A DNA stretch of 29,025 nt from an uncultured Pseudoxanthomonas sp. GTDB lineage: Bacteria > Pseudomonadota > Gammaproteobacteria > Xanthomonadales > Xanthomonadaceae. The stretch is from assembly GCA_946479745.1 (NCBI GenBank), contig CAMLGZ010000033.1, positions 1-29,025 of the forward strand, read 5' to 3'. The notes below the pieces were generated by a model, which was not told the DNA's origin, ran no database searches, and saw only the letters and a program-made list of their open reading frames with translations. The position numbers were made by a program, and so were the translations under genes. This document shows, piece by piece, positions 18,245-27,178 of the stretch. How positions within the stretch are numbered: position 1 is the first letter of the stretch; the number at the start of each line of letters is the position of its first letter.

Positions 18245-19986
18245 TCGGCCTCGCGGAATTGCATGCCGTGCAAGTGCGCATACAGCCCGCCCTTGGCCAA
18301 CAGTTCGGCGTGCGTGCCCTGCTCCACCAATTTACCGTGATCGAGCACCAGCACCTGGTCGGCGTGTTCGATGGTGGACAAGCGGTGAGCGATGACCAGC
18401 GTAGTGCGATCCGGCATCAGTTTCTGCAATGCGTTCTGCACCAGGCGCTCGGATTCGTTGTCCAGTGCAGCGGTGGCTTCGTCCAGGATCAGGATCGGCG
18501 CATCGCGCAGGATCGCACGGGCAATGGCCAGGCGTTGGCGCTGCCCGCCAGAAAGCAATGCGCCGTTCTCGCCGATCTCGGTGTCCATCTGCTGCGGCAG
18601 GCGTTCGATGAATTCCCAGGCGTTGGCCGCTTCGGCGGCAGCGCGCAGCTGCTCGGGACTCGCCTGCGCTCCATAAGCGATGTTGGTACCGATGCTGTCG
18701 TCGAACAGCATCACTTTCTGCCCGACCAGCGCGATCTGGCGGCGCAGGTCGGCAAGTCTGTACTGGTCCAGAGGTACTCCGTCCAGGGTAACCACACCAG
18801 CGGTCGGCTCGTAAAAACGCGGCACCAACCGCACCAAGCTGGTCTTGCCGCTGCCGGAACGGCCGACGATGGCGGTAACCGTGCCAGGGCGCGCAGTGAA
18901 ACTGACCTCGCTCAACACTTGGGGGTCATGCCCGGGATAACTCAGGCTTACCCGATCGAAGACCAACTCGCCCTTGGCGCGGCCGATGGAACGTTGTCCG
19001 CGGTCCTGTTCTTCCGGCGCATCGAGCACGCCGAACAGGCGTTCTGCAGCGGCCACGCCACGGGAAATCTGGGTCTGGATGCTGGTGACCCGGCGCAGCG
19101 AGGGAATGATGGCCATCATCGAGGTCATCAGCACGATGAAATCGCCTGCGGTCAGACGGCCTGCTAGAGCTTCGCGCGTCGCCACCCAGACGATCGCGGC
19201 CAGCGCGAAAGCAGCCAGAAACTGGACCATGCCCGACGCCAGCGCGCGGGTGGTTTCCACTTTCATATTCAGGCCGAGGATTCGGTTGGCCAACTTGGCG
19301 TAGCGCGAGACTTCCAGCGCCTGCGCGCCATGCACTTTGACGTCCTGCTGCGCCGACAGCGACTGTTCCGCCGCCTGGGCCATGCGGCCCATGCCGTCCT
19401 GGATGCCACCACTGATCTTGCGATAGCGCTTGCCCACGAAGGAGACGATGATGCCGATCAGCGGCGCGATCACCAGCAGCGCCAGCGTCACCCGCACGCT
19501 GGACTGCAGCATCGCCACCACCATGTAGACGATGGTCAGGGTGTCGGTGACGATGGTCTTGAGCGCGTCCGCGCTGGCCTGGGTGACCTGCTCGGTGTCG
19601 TAGTTGAGTCGGCTGACCATGACCGGCGTGGCTTCGCCATCGAAATGCGACGACGGTAACCGCAGGTATTTAGCGAGCACTTCCTCGCGCAGATCGCGCA
19701 CCACGCTGCGTCCGGTGCGCGCCATGCCATAGTCCACCACGAAGGTAGCCACGCTGCGCATCAGGAACAAGCCGACGATCTGCAAGGGCAACCAGACGGC
19801 CATCCCCGGCTGCGGGTTGACGAAACCAAGGTCGGTCAGCGGCTTCATCAGGGTGACAAACTTGTAGCTGGCCGTCGCTTCCACGAACATGCCCACCAGC
19901 GCAGCTACCAGGAACCACTTGTAGCGCCCGGTATACCCAAGCAGGCGCTTATAGATCGGCCACACCGGCGGCAGCACCTTGCTCAT
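18241..19986 (-). CDS. msbA: Lipid A export ATP-binding/permease protein MsbA
   Basis: MsbA is a homodimeric ABC half-transporter that flips core-lipid A from the inner to the outer leaflet of the inner membrane. The 581 residues match the family. The membrane domain with six helices covers about 20-310, including the AARTG-type coupling segment near 88-100 and [12 protein letters not shown]. The ATPase domain has Walker A GRSGSGKT (375-382), signature LSGGQ (478-482), Walker B ILILDEA (498-504) and switch His534. It sits in a tight run: its ATG overlaps the exbD stop (ATGA) and its stop overlaps the lpxK start (GTGA). Confidence 0.96.
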   Translation of the reverse strand: MSKVLPPVWPIYKRLLGYTGRYKWFLVAALVGMFVEATASYKFVTLMKPLTDLGFVNPQPGMAVWLPLQIVGLFLMRSVATFVVDYGMARTGRSVVRDLREEVLAKYLRLPSSHFDGEATPVMVSRLNYDTEQVTQASADALKTIVTDTLTIVYMVVAMLQSSVRVTLALLVIAPLIGIIVSFVGKRYRKISGGIQDGMGRMAQAAEQSLSAQQDVKVHGAQALEVSRYAKLANRILGLNMKVETTRALASGMVQFLAAFALAAIVWVATREALAGRLTAGDFIVLMTSMMAIIPSLRRVTSIQTQISRGVAAAERLFGVLDAPEEQDRGQRSIGRAKGELVFDRVSLSYPGHDPQVLSEVSFTARPGTVTAIVGRSGSGKTSLVRLVPRFYEPTAGVVTLDGVPLDQYRLADLRRQIALVGQKVMLFDDSIGTNIAYGAQASPEQLRAAAEAANAWEFIERLPQQMDTEIGENGALLSGGQRQRLAIARAILRDAPILILDEATAALDNESERLVQNALQKLMPDRTTLVIAHRLSTIEHADQVLVLDHGKLVEQGTHAELLAKGGLYAHLHGMQFREAE

Positions 19987-20405
19987 TGCTTCTGCTCCGG
20001 CGCCGTGGCGATGGAAATCGTGCGGAAGCCGAGCTGTCCCAACGCATCGAGTGCGGTCACCACCGCCTGATGCGGCGTTCGCGCATCGGCGCGCAGCAGC
20101 ACCGGACGGACACGGTCGCTGCCGCCAGCCGTGGCCAATGCCTGTTTCAGCGCGTCGATGTCGGTGCGCAGCACTTCCTGGTCGCCTACGAAGTAGCGGC
20201 CCTCGGCATTGATCAGCACGCTCAGCGACTTGGTCTGATCGGCCGTCGGCTCGCCTTTTGCGTTGGGCAGTTGCAGTTGCAGAGTGGAGCGCGCGTCGAA
20301 AGTGGTGGTGATCACGAAAAAGATGATCAGCACCAGAATCACGTCTATCAACGGAATCAGGTTGATTTCCGGTTCGTCATGAGCGCGGTCGTCGCGAATG
20401 CGCAT
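19983..20405 (-). CDS. exbD: Biopolymer transport protein ExbD/TolR family
   Basis: The 140-residue product has a single N-terminal membrane helix (about 15-36, LIPLIDVILVLIIFFVITTTF) with the essential Asp at D21, which carries protons. A periplasmic domain of about 100 residues follows (SLSVLINAEGRYFV, PVLLRADARTPHQAVV). With ExbB it forms the proton-driven motor that energises TonB or a related protein. It starts 7 nt after the exbB stop, and its own stop overlaps msbA. ExbD and TolR are hard to separate by sequence alone. No tonB or pal/tolB genes are near, so its exact partner is open. The ATG at 20405 gives a normal ExbD N-terminus. Confidence 0.9.
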   Translation of the reverse strand: MRIRDDRAHDEPEINLIPLIDVILVLIIFFVITTTFDARSTLQLQLPNAKGEPTADQTKSLSVLINAEGRYFVGDQEVLRTDIDALKQALATAGGSDRVRPVLLRADARTPHQAVVTALDALGQLGFRTISIATAPEQKQ

Positions 20406-20412
20406 CTGCGGC

Positions 20413-21081
20413 TCAGCTCAGCGTAGTCGCAGCGGCAGCATCGGCCGAAGTCGCCCGGGTAGTACGTGCGGCCACCACCGCCCTTGCGTCCAGCGCGTCC
20501 AGCAAGGCGGTGGCCTGCTGTTCCATGTCGATCACGTAGCCGGCCACGCGGCCACGGAAGTAGCGATGGAACATCAGCGCCGGGATCGCCACGATCATGC
20601 CGGTGGCCGTGCACACCAGCGCCTTGCCGATACCGCCGGCCAGCTGGTTCACATCGCCCACGCCGTGGTCCAGGATGCCCAGGAACATCTGGATCATGCC
20701 GACCACGGTGCCCAGCAGGCCCAGCAACGGCCCTGCGGCGGCGATGGTGCCCAGCGTGTTCAGGAACTTCTCCATCCGGTGCACCAGGTGCCTGCCGGTA
20801 TCTTCGATGCGTTCGCGGATCTGCTCGCGCGGGCGGTTGCGCATGTCCAGCGCAGCAGCCAGCAGGGCGCCCAGCGGCGAGTTGCGGCGCAGGGATTCGA
20901 TGTGGGCCGGGTCCAGCTGGCCGCGCGCGGCCCAACTGCGCACTTCCTCGCCCAGATTGGGGGGCAGCACTTCCTTGCGCCGCAAGGTCCAGAACCGCTC
21001 CACCACAATGGCCAGCGCCAGTACCGCCAGCAGCAACAAGGGAATCATGGGCCAGCCGCCGGCCTTGACCAATTCCAGCAC
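20413..21081 (-). CDS. exbB: Biopolymer transport protein ExbB (TolQ/MotA family)
   Basis: The 222-residue product has three membrane helices in TolQ/ExbB order: one near the N-terminus (about 11-33) and two more around 110-140 and 155-185. The family signature GTIAAAGPLLGLLGTVVGMIQMF is present, as is the IGKALVCTATGMIVAIPAL helix. It forms the pentameric stator of the ExbB-ExbD proton channel. I choose the GTG at 21081, preceded by a good GGAGG seven bases upstream that lies in the end of comEC; the comEC stop is two bases before it. A CTG overlapping the stop (21087) is a less likely alternative. A longer ATG-started reading would overlap comEC by over 80 bp and is unsupported. Confidence 0.92.
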   Translation of the reverse strand: MLELVKAGGWPMIPLLLLAVLALAIVVERFWTLRRKEVLPPNLGEEVRSWAARGQLDPAHIESLRRNSPLGALLAAALDMRNRPREQIRERIEDTGRHLVHRMEKFLNTLGTIAAAGPLLGLLGTVVGMIQMFLGILDHGVGDVNQLAGGIGKALVCTATGMIVAIPALMFHRYFRGRVAGYVIDMEQQATALLDALDARAVVAARTTRATSADAAAATTLS

Positions 21082-21083
21082 TT

Positions 21084-23471
21084 TCAGTCCTCCGGCACTC
21101 GGGGCCGTTCGTTTGCAGACCGATAGGATAGCGTAGCCGCCTGCCGCAGCCTCACCGCATCCCAAAGCCGGGCCTGGTCGCTGCGCCTTTCACGGACCTG
21201 AAGCCCCTCCCCGCCCAGCCAAAGGCGGATCGCGCCGCTGTCGGCGGTATTGAGCACTTCGGCGCCATGGCCTTGCCAGCGGTTCACGACCTCCCGTTTG
21301 GGGTGGCCGAAACGGTTGGCGAACCCCGCCGACACCAATACCAGCCGTGCGCCCGTGGCGGTCACGAAACCCGGATCCGAAGAGCCGCCGCTGCCGTGAT
21401 GGGCCGCCAGCACCACCTCGGCGTGCAAGCTGGCGGGGTCGCGCCGCAGCAGTTCGCGCTCGATCACATCGCCTATGTCGCCGGTCAGCAATACCGCGCC
21501 GTGTTCGGTTTCTATCCGCAACACGCAGCTGGCTTCGTTGCCCAGATAGGGAAAGTGCCGCGTCGGATGCAGGAAACGGAAGCCCACCCCTTCCCATCGC
21601 CAGGACTGCCCCGCCACGCACGGCGAATCGGCGGGCACGGGCGAGCCTTCCGGGGTCAGCGATTCGCCTACTGGAAGCAAGGCACGCACCGAAGCGAAAC
21701 CGCCCGCATGATCGTTGTCCCCATGACTGAGGACGACCCGGTCCAGCCGCGCCACGCCCAACGCGCGCAGCGCCGGTACGACCGCACGTTCGCCGGCATC
21801 GAACCCATCCCTCACCGCCGGCCCGGTGTCGTACAGCAACGCATGGCCGGCCGTGCGCACCAGCACCGAAAGCCCCTGACCCACGTCGATCACCAGCAGT
21901 TCAACTTCGCCTTGCGCGGGCGACTCCAGGTTGGGCCACAACAGCGGCAGCCACAGCAATACGGCCAACGGCTTGCCCGGCACGCCACGCGGCAACAGCA
22001 GCCAGAACGCGCCCAACAAAGCCAACGGCAAGGCGTACCAGACCGCTTCGGGTAGCCACCATAGGGCGAAACGACTGTCCGCAAGCGTCGTGAACAGCGG
22101 CCAGGTCAGATCGAAGCACCAGGCCGCGGCTCGCCATGCCCAGCCGCCCGCACCTGCGTACGCGGCTTCCAGCGCGGTGCCGATCAGCGACAGCGGAACA
22201 ACGACCAGACTCCACCAGGGAATCGCAACCAGGTTGATCAAAGGCCCCACGGCCGAGGCCTGGCCGAAGAGCGCTACCGTCAGCGGTAGAAGTCCCAGCG
22301 TGGCTGCTCCCTGCGCGGAGAGAAACCCTTTCGCCCAATGCTGCGATTGCGGCAGGCACCACGCCAACCAGGCCACGCCTGCGAAACTGAGCCAGAAACC
22401 TGCGGCCAGCATCGACAAGGGATCGAAAAGCAGGACTGCGATCACCGCCAGCGCCAGTGAATCGACCACCCTTGCAGGTCGCCGCGAAAACCGGGCCAGC
22501 ACTACCACCGCGATCATCAGGACCGTGCGCGTGGTGGGCAACGCAAAGCCGGCAAGCACTGCATAGCCGAACGCCCCAAGCAGACCCGCCAATCCGGCGA
22601 CTTGTGGCCTTGGTATCCGTCGCGCCCAACCGGGGATCCATCGCCACAATCCCGCACCGCATAAGGCGAAGAAGCCGGCCACCAGGCCGACATGGAAACC
22701 GGAAATGGCGATCAGGTGGGTCACCCCGGCTGCGCGCAGGATTTCCCAGTCGCGGTCTTCCAGGCCGCGCGTATCGCCCAAGGCCAACGCGCGGACGTAG
22801 CGCGAAGAGGCGGAAGGCACGGAGGCGCCAATGCGTGCGGACATGTCTTCACGCCAGGCGTCGATACCTTCCGGTTTCGACAGTTGATGCGCCCGACTGG
22901 CCTCGCGTACGTATCCCGTGGCCGCGATGCGCTGGGAAAGCGAGTGACGTTCGCTGTCGAACCCGCCCGGATTGCTCAGCCCCCGTGGCGCACGCACCTG
23001 CACCACCATTTTCCAGCGCGCACCGGCGCGTAGTTGCATGCGCGGGCCCGGTTCCTTCGCACCGAAATCGTCGTACCAGGAAATCTGCAGCAATTTCCCG
23101 CGCAAGGGTTCCGGTTGGGCATCCCCGTCATCGACCCGGAACCGGAAACGCGTGCGCCGCAATTCGGCTTGCGGAAGATCTTCGATGCGGCCTTCGATGA
23201 TCAGATCGCGTTTTTCCCATGACGGCGGAAGCTGTGCGGAAAGCACCAGCGCTGCCTGCAAGCCTGCCCAGCCGAATCCGATCAGGCAGGAACCCAACCA
23301 GCGCCATCGTTTTCCACGCCACCCCCACGCCAGGCCGAAGACGACCGAGATAGCCAGGATCGGCCATGGGAGCAGGGCTGGCAGCAACAGGCATGCGCCT
23401 ACTCCGGCCAGCAACGCGATGGCGTTGGTTACATTGAATGGGCTTGCGGCAATTCCGTTGCCTTGGGACAT
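21084..23471 (-). CDS. comEC: DNA internalization-related competence protein ComEC/Rec2
   Basis: ComEC forms the inner-membrane channel that takes single-stranded DNA into the cytoplasm in natural transformation. The 795-residue product has the three expected parts. The N-terminus has hydrophobic helices (17-70) followed by a DUF4131/OB-like region (about 85-215). The central Competence domain holds many helices, beginning with the conserved THLIAISGFHVGLVAG. The C-terminal metallo-beta-lactamase-like domain carries HGDNDH (H583, D585, D587, H588) and a distal LTGDIGD and AAHHGSGGSS. The full metal-site motif suggests an active nuclease-like domain. It heads the exbB-exbD-msbA-lpxK run. Its promoter must be in the 366-bp upstream gap. 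Confidence 0.94.
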   Translation of the reverse strand: MSQGNGIAASPFNVTNAIALLAGVGACLLLPALLPWPILAISVVFGLAWGWRGKRWRWLGSCLIGFGWAGLQAALVLSAQLPPSWEKRDLIIEGRIEDLPQAELRRTRFRFRVDDGDAQPEPLRGKLLQISWYDDFGAKEPGPRMQLRAGARWKMVVQVRAPRGLSNPGGFDSERHSLSQRIAATGYVREASRAHQLSKPEGIDAWREDMSARIGASVPSASSRYVRALALGDTRGLEDRDWEILRAAGVTHLIAISGFHVGLVAGFFALCGAGLWRWIPGWARRIPRPQVAGLAGLLGAFGYAVLAGFALPTTRTVLMIAVVVLARFSRRPARVVDSLALAVIAVLLFDPLSMLAAGFWLSFAGVAWLAWCLPQSQHWAKGFLSAQGAATLGLLPLTVALFGQASAVGPLINLVAIPWWSLVVVPLSLIGTALEAAYAGAGGWAWRAAAWCFDLTWPLFTTLADSRFALWWLPEAVWYALPLALLGAFWLLLPRGVPGKPLAVLLWLPLLWPNLESPAQGEVELLVIDVGQGLSVLVRTAGHALLYDTGPAVRDGFDAGERAVVPALRALGVARLDRVVLSHGDNDHAGGFASVRALLPVGESLTPEGSPVPADSPCVAGQSWRWEGVGFRFLHPTRHFPYLGNEASCVLRIETEHGAVLLTGDIGDVIERELLRRDPASLHAEVVLAAHHGSGGSSDPGFVTATGARLVLVSAGFANRFGHPKREVVNRWQGHGAEVLNTADSGAIRLWLGGEGLQVRERRSDQARLWDAVRLRQAATLSYRSANERPRVPED

Positions 23472-23635
23472 CTAGGGATAGAAACGCGGGGTTGTGGATA
23501 GTGCCGTCGAAGATGATCGTTTCGGTTGTTCGACGCTATCGGCCGCTATCCTCGCTTTAGGTAGGAAAGCGCCGACTGCAAGGGCTTACAGCGTCGACAT
23601 CGTTCGGCTACTTGCCATAACGGTACAACTTCAAA

Positions 23636-23743
23636 GGTCGTCATCCCGGCGAATGCCGGGACCCAACTATCGGCGAGGAAATGCTCCTGCGTCCGCATAG
23701 CGGCGGGCGAGCTCGGGTCCCGGCATTCGCAGGGATGACGACC
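23636..23743. repeat. Inverted repeat (29-bp arms) between comEC and lolD
   Basis: The arms at 23636-23664 and 23715-23743 are reverse complements with one mismatch (ends GGTCGTCATCCC and GGGATGACGACC), enclosing 50 bp. Each arm also contains a small CCGGC...GCCGG type palindrome. Sequences of this type, with GTCATCCC ends, are widely dispersed between genes of many proteobacteria. It could fold as a long hairpin in comEC-upstream or lolD-downstream transcripts. Confidence 0.9.
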
Positions 23744-23802
23744 TTGTCTTTTGAAATTTATCGCGCGGGTTGGTGGCAGCGCTTGAGATCGCAAGCAAAA
23801 GC

Positions 23803-23824
23803 AGCCGAGCAAGCTCGGCTCTAC
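23803..23824 (-). repeat. GTAG-headed palindrome (REP-like), possible lolCD terminator
   Basis: Read on the minus strand it is GTAG followed by AGCCGAGC-TT-GCTCGGCT, an 8-bp perfect stem, then GCTTTTGCTT. A GTAG head on a GC palindrome is the form of REP elements mobilised by RAYT (REP-associated tyrosine) transposases, such as the SMAG repeats of Stenotrophomonas. It sits 14 bp beyond the lolD stop, and the U-rich tail would let it also act as an intrinsic terminator of the sdh-lol transcript. Confidence 0.7.
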
Positions 23825-23837
23825 AAAGCCATTGGCT

Positions 23838-24572
23838 TCAGACGTCAGAGGCCGGCAGTTCCCGCAGGCGGCCTTCATGCAATTCCAGCACGCGGTCCAG
23901 CTTGCGCGCCAGGCGACGGTCGTGGGTCACCAGCACCAGGCTGGTCTTCTGTGCGCGGTTGAGTTCCAGCATCAGCTCGAACACGGTCGCAGCGGTCTTC
24001 TCGTCCAGATTGCCGGTGGGCTCGTCGCCGAGCACGCAGGCAGGTTGGTTGACCAGCGCTCGCGCCACGGCGGCGCGTTGGCGCTCGCCGCCGGAAAGCT
24101 CGCCGGGCTTGTGTTCTATGCGGTGGCCCAGCCCCACTTTTTCCAGCAACGCCTTGGCGCGCTGCGTTGCGGTTTTCACGTCGGCGCCGCCCAGCATCAC
24201 CGGCATCATCACGTTCTCCAGCGCGGTGAATTCGGGCAGCAGATGGTGGAACTGGTAGACGAAACCGAGCGCGCTGTTGCGCAATTGCCCGCGCGCGGCA
24301 TTGGAAAGCGCCGACATTTTCTGCCCCGCCACGTAAACCTCGCCCGCGGTCGGCGTATCCAGGCCACCCAGCAAGTGCAACAGCGTGCTCTTGCCCGCGC
24401 CCGACGCGCCGACGATGGCCACGGTTTCGCCCGCCTGCACCGACAGGTCCAAGCCGTCGAATACCGGCGTCCTCATCTTTCCTTCGGCGTAGGTCTTGGC
24501 CAGTTTCTCGGCGCGCATGACCTCGCCAGTGGGGCTTGCGCTCCCGCTTTCCAGTGCCCAGGACTTACTCAT
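23838..24572 (-). CDS. lolD: Lipoprotein-releasing ABC transporter ATP-binding protein LolD
   Basis: LolD is the ATPase of the LolCDE complex that extracts outer-membrane lipoproteins from the inner membrane and hands them to LolA. The 244-residue protein has Walker [10 protein letters not shown] (55-63), the signature LSGGERQR, Walker [12 protein letters not shown] and the switch His in LVLVTHD. The segment [15 protein letters not shown] is characteristic of LolD. Its ATG at 24572 lies inside the end of lolC (8-nt overlap), so the two are translationally coupled. The N-terminal 17 residues before the core are extra. An alternative start is the Met at residue 19. Confidence 0.95.
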   Translation of the reverse strand: MSKSWALESGSASPTGEVMRAEKLAKTYAEGKMRTPVFDGLDLSVQAGETVAIVGASGAGKSTLLHLLGGLDTPTAGEVYVAGQKMSALSNAARGQLRNSALGFVYQFHHLLPEFTALENVMMPVMLGGADVKTATQRAKALLEKVGLGHRIEHKPGELSGGERQRAAVARALVNQPACVLGDEPTGNLDEKTAATVFELMLELNRAQKTSLVLVTHDRRLARKLDRVLELHEGRLRELPASDV

Positions 24573-25809
24573 AGCGCAACGCCTCCGCCGGGTCGGTACG
24601 CGCCGCGCGCCATGCCGGATACAGGGTGGCGAGGAAACTCATGACCAGTGCGATCATCGCGATCACGGCCACGTCGCTGCCTTGCAGGTCGTAGGGCAAA
24701 CCGGTGATGTAGTAGACATCGGCCGGCAGCAGAGTGACGTTGAAGGTGGACTCAATCAGGCCCAGGATCGATTCCAGATTGATGGTCAGCAGCACGCCGC
24801 CCACCACGCCCAGCACCGTGCCGATGATGCCGATCAGCGAGCCCTGCACCATGAACACCTGCATCACTCCGCGCGGAGTCAGACCCAATGTGCGCAGGAT
24901 GGCGATATCGGCCTGTTTGTCGGTGACCAGCATCACCTGCGAGGAAACCAGGTTGAACGCGCCCATGGCGATGATCAGCGACAGCAGAATGCCCATCACC
25001 GTCTTTTCCATCTTCAGCGAGCTGTACAGATTGGCGTTTTCGCTGGTCCAGTCGCTGATCCGGTACGGGCCAGGAAGGTTCTCGGCCAGGTCGCGCGCCA
25101 CGTTCCAGGACTGATCCATGTCATGGAGCTTCAGCCGCACACCGGTGACTCCATCGCCCATCTTCAGCACGCGTTGCAGATCGGACATGTTGACCACGGC
25201 CAGACCCTTGTCGATCTCGTTGTAGCCGGCCTCGAAGATGCCGCTGACCTTGAAGCGCTTGATACTGGGCATGGCTCCCATAGGTGTACTGCGCTCGTCC
25301 GCAAGCATTACGACGACACTGTCGCCTACGGTAACTCCCAGCCACACAGCTAGTTCCTGACCCAAGACGATATTGAAGGAACCAGGAGCCAACGACTCGA
25401 TATTGCCGCGCTTCATTTTCTCGGCGATCACCGAGACCTTGCGTTCCTCGGAAGGCACTACTCCTCGAACCATGGCAGGTTGATTGCGCGCACCTTTCAG
25501 CAGCGCCTGACTGTCCACGTAAGGGGCCGCACTTTGCACGCGCGGGTCCTTCAACGCCACTTCGACCGCATGCGGCCAATCCTGCATCGCATCCCCGGCG
25601 GCGCTGACCGTGGCATGGGCGGTCATCTGCAGCATGCGGTCGCGGATCTCGCGCTGGAAGCCGCTCATCACCGACAGCGTGGTGATCAGCACGGTCACCC
25701 CCAGGGCGATGCCCAGGATGGAGGCCAGCGAGATGAAGGAGATAAAGCCATTGCGGCGTTTGGCGCGCAGGTAGCGCAGGCCGATGGCGACAGGGATGGG
25801 TTTGAACAT
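24565..25809 (-). CDS. lolC: Lipoprotein-releasing ABC transporter permease LolC/LolE family
   Basis: The 414-residue membrane protein has an N-terminal helix (about 22-48, [30 protein letters not shown]) and a periplasmic MacB-like domain (50-265). Three FtsX-type helices follow (about 270-400) and the protein ends EALRYE. It is the membrane part of the Lol system and pairs with LolD, overlapping its start. Only one such gene is present next to lolD, whereas E. coli has both lolC and lolE; a single LolC/E-type protein acting as a homodimer (LolF-like) is therefore possible. It starts 6 nt after the ygfX-like gene, as part of the sdh-lol run. Confidence 0.94.
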   Translation of the reverse strand: MFKPIPVAIGLRYLRAKRRNGFISFISLASILGIALGVTVLITTLSVMSGFQREIRDRMLQMTAHATVSAAGDAMQDWPHAVEVALKDPRVQSAAPYVDSQALLKGARNQPAMVRGVVPSEERKVSVIAEKMKRGNIESLAPGSFNIVLGQELAVWLGVTVGDSVVVMLADERSTPMGAMPSIKRFKVSGIFEAGYNEIDKGLAVVNMSDLQRVLKMGDGVTGVRLKLHDMDQSWNVARDLAENLPGPYRISDWTSENANLYSSLKMEKTVMGILLSLIIAMGAFNLVSSQVMLVTDKQADIAILRTLGLTPRGVMQVFMVQGSLIGIIGTVLGVVGGVLLTINLESILGLIESTFNVTLLPADVYYITGLPYDLQGSDVAVIAMIALVMSFLATLYPAWRAARTDPAEALRYE

Positions 25810-25815
25810 AGGCGG

Positions 25816-26268
25816 CTATGGTGCCACTTGGCGATGCTGTCGCGCAGCCTCCAGGCTGCCGGCGGCCAGACGCAGTTCACGTCGGCGTGCTGCGGGAAGC
25901 GTATCCGGCCACCAGGACAGGCGCTGCGGCCTGCCCTGTCGATCCTGCCAGCGCAGGAAAGCCAGTGGGCCGCGCCACCGCACCTCTGCTTTTTCGATGG
26001 GCAGGCCTTCCAGCATTACCGGCAGCTCGTTGCCCGGGAAGAACAACGCGACCGGCGGTAATCTCCATTCCCGCCACGCCCGGCGGAAACCATAGGCGAT
26101 CGCCGAAATGGCCAGTGGCCAGGCCGCCAGTCGCGGCATCGCCGAGGCCAGCACTGCGAATGCGGCCAACAGCCCCAATGCGAGCAACGCGCCGATCACC
26201 CAGCGCGAGGGACGCCACTCAAGGCGGCAGCTGACGAATGCGTTGGATAAGCGATGCGAGTGCGTCAT
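25816..26268 (-). CDS. Small membrane protein, YgfX-like
   Basis: A 150-residue product with two hydrophobic helices (about 23-44 and 48-66) followed by a soluble part rich in Trp and Arg ([35 protein letters not shown]). Position directly after sdhE, two helices, and the [13 protein letters not shown] segment fit the YgfX/CptA family (PF07254), encoded next to SdhE/YgfY in many bacteria. E. coli YgfX affects the cytoskeletal proteins MreB and FtsZ; whether that holds here is unknown. It overlaps the end of sdhE by 50 bp. I base the name mainly on context and general architecture. Confidence 0.65.
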   Translation of the reverse strand: MTHSHRLSNAFVSCRLEWRPSRWVIGALLALGLLAAFAVLASAMPRLAAWPLAISAIAYGFRRAWREWRLPPVALFFPGNELPVMLEGLPIEKAEVRWRGPLAFLRWQDRQGRPQRLSWWPDTLPAARRRELRLAAGSLEAARQHRQVAP

Positions 26269-26473
26269 CGGGACATTGCTCGTAGCCCATGAACCAGCGC
26301 CAGAGCTTATCGTCTTCGCAATCGAGCAGCCGTAGGAAAACCCCGCGCTCGACCTGGGAAGCGCCCGCCCATTCGCGGTCGAGGTAGCGCCCGAACAACT
26401 GGTCCAGCTCGCGCATGCCGCGGCGGCAGCGCCAGCGCAGGCGCTTGAGTTCGACCTCGTCCGCCTCGCTCAT
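26219..26473 (-). CDS. sdhE: FAD assembly factor SdhE
   Basis: This 84-residue protein promotes covalent FAD attachment to the SdhA subunit encoded just upstream. The defining RGxxE motif is present (CRRGMRELD, about residues 18-26). The typical helices follow ([31 protein letters not shown]). I place the start at ATG 26473, which overlaps the MAPEG gene stop (ATGA). A longer frame upstream only re-reads the MAPEG gene and is rejected. Its location after sdhA-sdhB in the same direction supports the function. Confidence 0.92.
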   Translation of the reverse strand: MSEADEVELKRLRWRCRRGMRELDQLFGRYLDREWAGASQVERGVFLRLLDCEDDKLWRWFMGYEQCPDDALASLIQRIRQLPP

Positions 26474-26892
26474 CCGCGCAGCAGACCTACCGCAAGCACG
26501 GCCCACAACGCCCATACCAGACATGTCGAAACCATGTACACGGTGAAGCGATGCATGACTTTGTTGTAGCTGCACTGGATCAGGCTGTGCAGCACGCGGC
26601 CAGCGACGAAGCTCCAGGCAAGCCCAAGCACCAGCGGCGTCGTTTGCTGGGTCAGGTAGGCCACGATCAGCGCCAGGTAGAACAGCACCGGTACTTCGAA
26701 CAGATTGCTGAAATTATCGGCGGCGCGGGTATCGACTAGGCGCGCGGATTTCTGCGCCGAAGTTGCCACGGACTGGGGGTGGATCCGCAGGCGCTGCATC
26801 TCGGGAATGCGTACGGCGTAGAGGCGCACCCAGACGATCAGGGTCAGGGCCACCATTGCCAACGCGGGGAAGAAGACTTCTTTTCCGCTCAT
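26470..26892 (-). CDS. MAPEG-family membrane protein
   Basis: A 140-residue protein with four hydrophobic helices (about 7-26, 63-84, 86-106, 117-137) and a [13 protein letters not shown] stretch typical of the MAPEG family (PF01124). MAPEG proteins include microsomal glutathione transferases and eicosanoid enzymes, but most bacterial members are unassigned. The ATG at 26892 has a GGGAG ribosome site seven bases upstream. A TTG two codons earlier is less likely. It lies between sdhB and sdhE, is coupled to sdhE by an ATGA overlap, and follows a repeat-rich gap. A link to respiration is suggested only by position. Confidence 0.82.
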   Translation of the reverse strand: MSGKEVFFPALAMVALTLIVWVRLYAVRIPEMQRLRIHPQSVATSAQKSARLVDTRAADNFSNLFEVPVLFYLALIVAYLTQQTTPLVLGLAWSFVAGRVLHSLIQCSYNKVMHRFTVYMVSTCLVWALWAVLAVGLLRG

Positions 26893-26934
26893 ACGCAACT
26901 CCCGGAATCGTCACCACCAGCCATTGGGGAATCC

Positions 26935-26973
26935 CTGAAGGGAATCTCTGAAGGGAATCTCTGAAGGGAATCT
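26935..26973. repeat. 13-bp tandem repeat, three copies
   Basis: CTGAAGGGAATCT occurs three times head-to-tail with no mismatch, followed at once by a further CTGAA and preceded by a partial GGGAATCC. It sits in the gap between sdhB and the MAPEG gene, just upstream of the latter's ribosome site region. It probably varies in copy number. Confidence 0.95.
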
Positions 26974-26984
26974 CTGAATTGTGT

Positions 26985-27096
26985 AATCCGTTCGTGGTGA
27001 GCCTGTCGAACCACGCTTTTAGGGGGGAACTGGCTTGCTGCTTACTGAAATTTATCGCCAAGAGCGTGGTTCGACAGGCTCACCACGAACGGGATT
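26985..27096. repeat. Inverted repeat (about 33-bp arms) downstream of sdhB
   Basis: The arms 26985-27017 and 27063-27096 are reverse complements apart from one inserted G, around a 45-bp centre. The arm core is TTCGTGGTGAGCCTGTCGAA, a sequence I know as dispersed through genomes of many proteobacteria. In the sdhB transcript it would fold as a long stem and could stop RNA decay or reduce readthrough. No U-rich tail is present. Confidence 0.92.
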
Positions 27097-27178
27097 CTAT
27101 GCTCTTGGTATTTGCGGACTTGTTCGGAGTTAGATTATTAAAAGCCCCTTTTAGCGCAGCGACAACAAGCGATAAACA

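Larger units (their letters stand above)
23472..23837. other. Intergenic gap comEC-lolD, repeats only
   Basis: 366 bp without a credible gene. It holds an inverted repeat (23636-23743) and a GTAG-headed palindrome after lolD, listed separately. A 110-codon open frame on the minus strand (23546-23878) overlaps the end of lolD and mostly translates the repeat, so it is not a gene. The comEC promoter should lie between 23472 and about 23630. I see no strong consensus, only a direct repeat GCTATC-GGCC-GCTATC at 23535-23552. Confidence 0.6.

Noticed and set aside
26474..26575. Longer SdhE with 34 extra residues
   Set aside because: Extension lies inside the MAPEG gene; SdhE proteins are about 80-90 residues.
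27097..27178. Intrinsic terminator right after sdhB
   Set aside because: Only a weak TAAAAG/CTTTTA stem with a short A/T tail is seen; not convincing.
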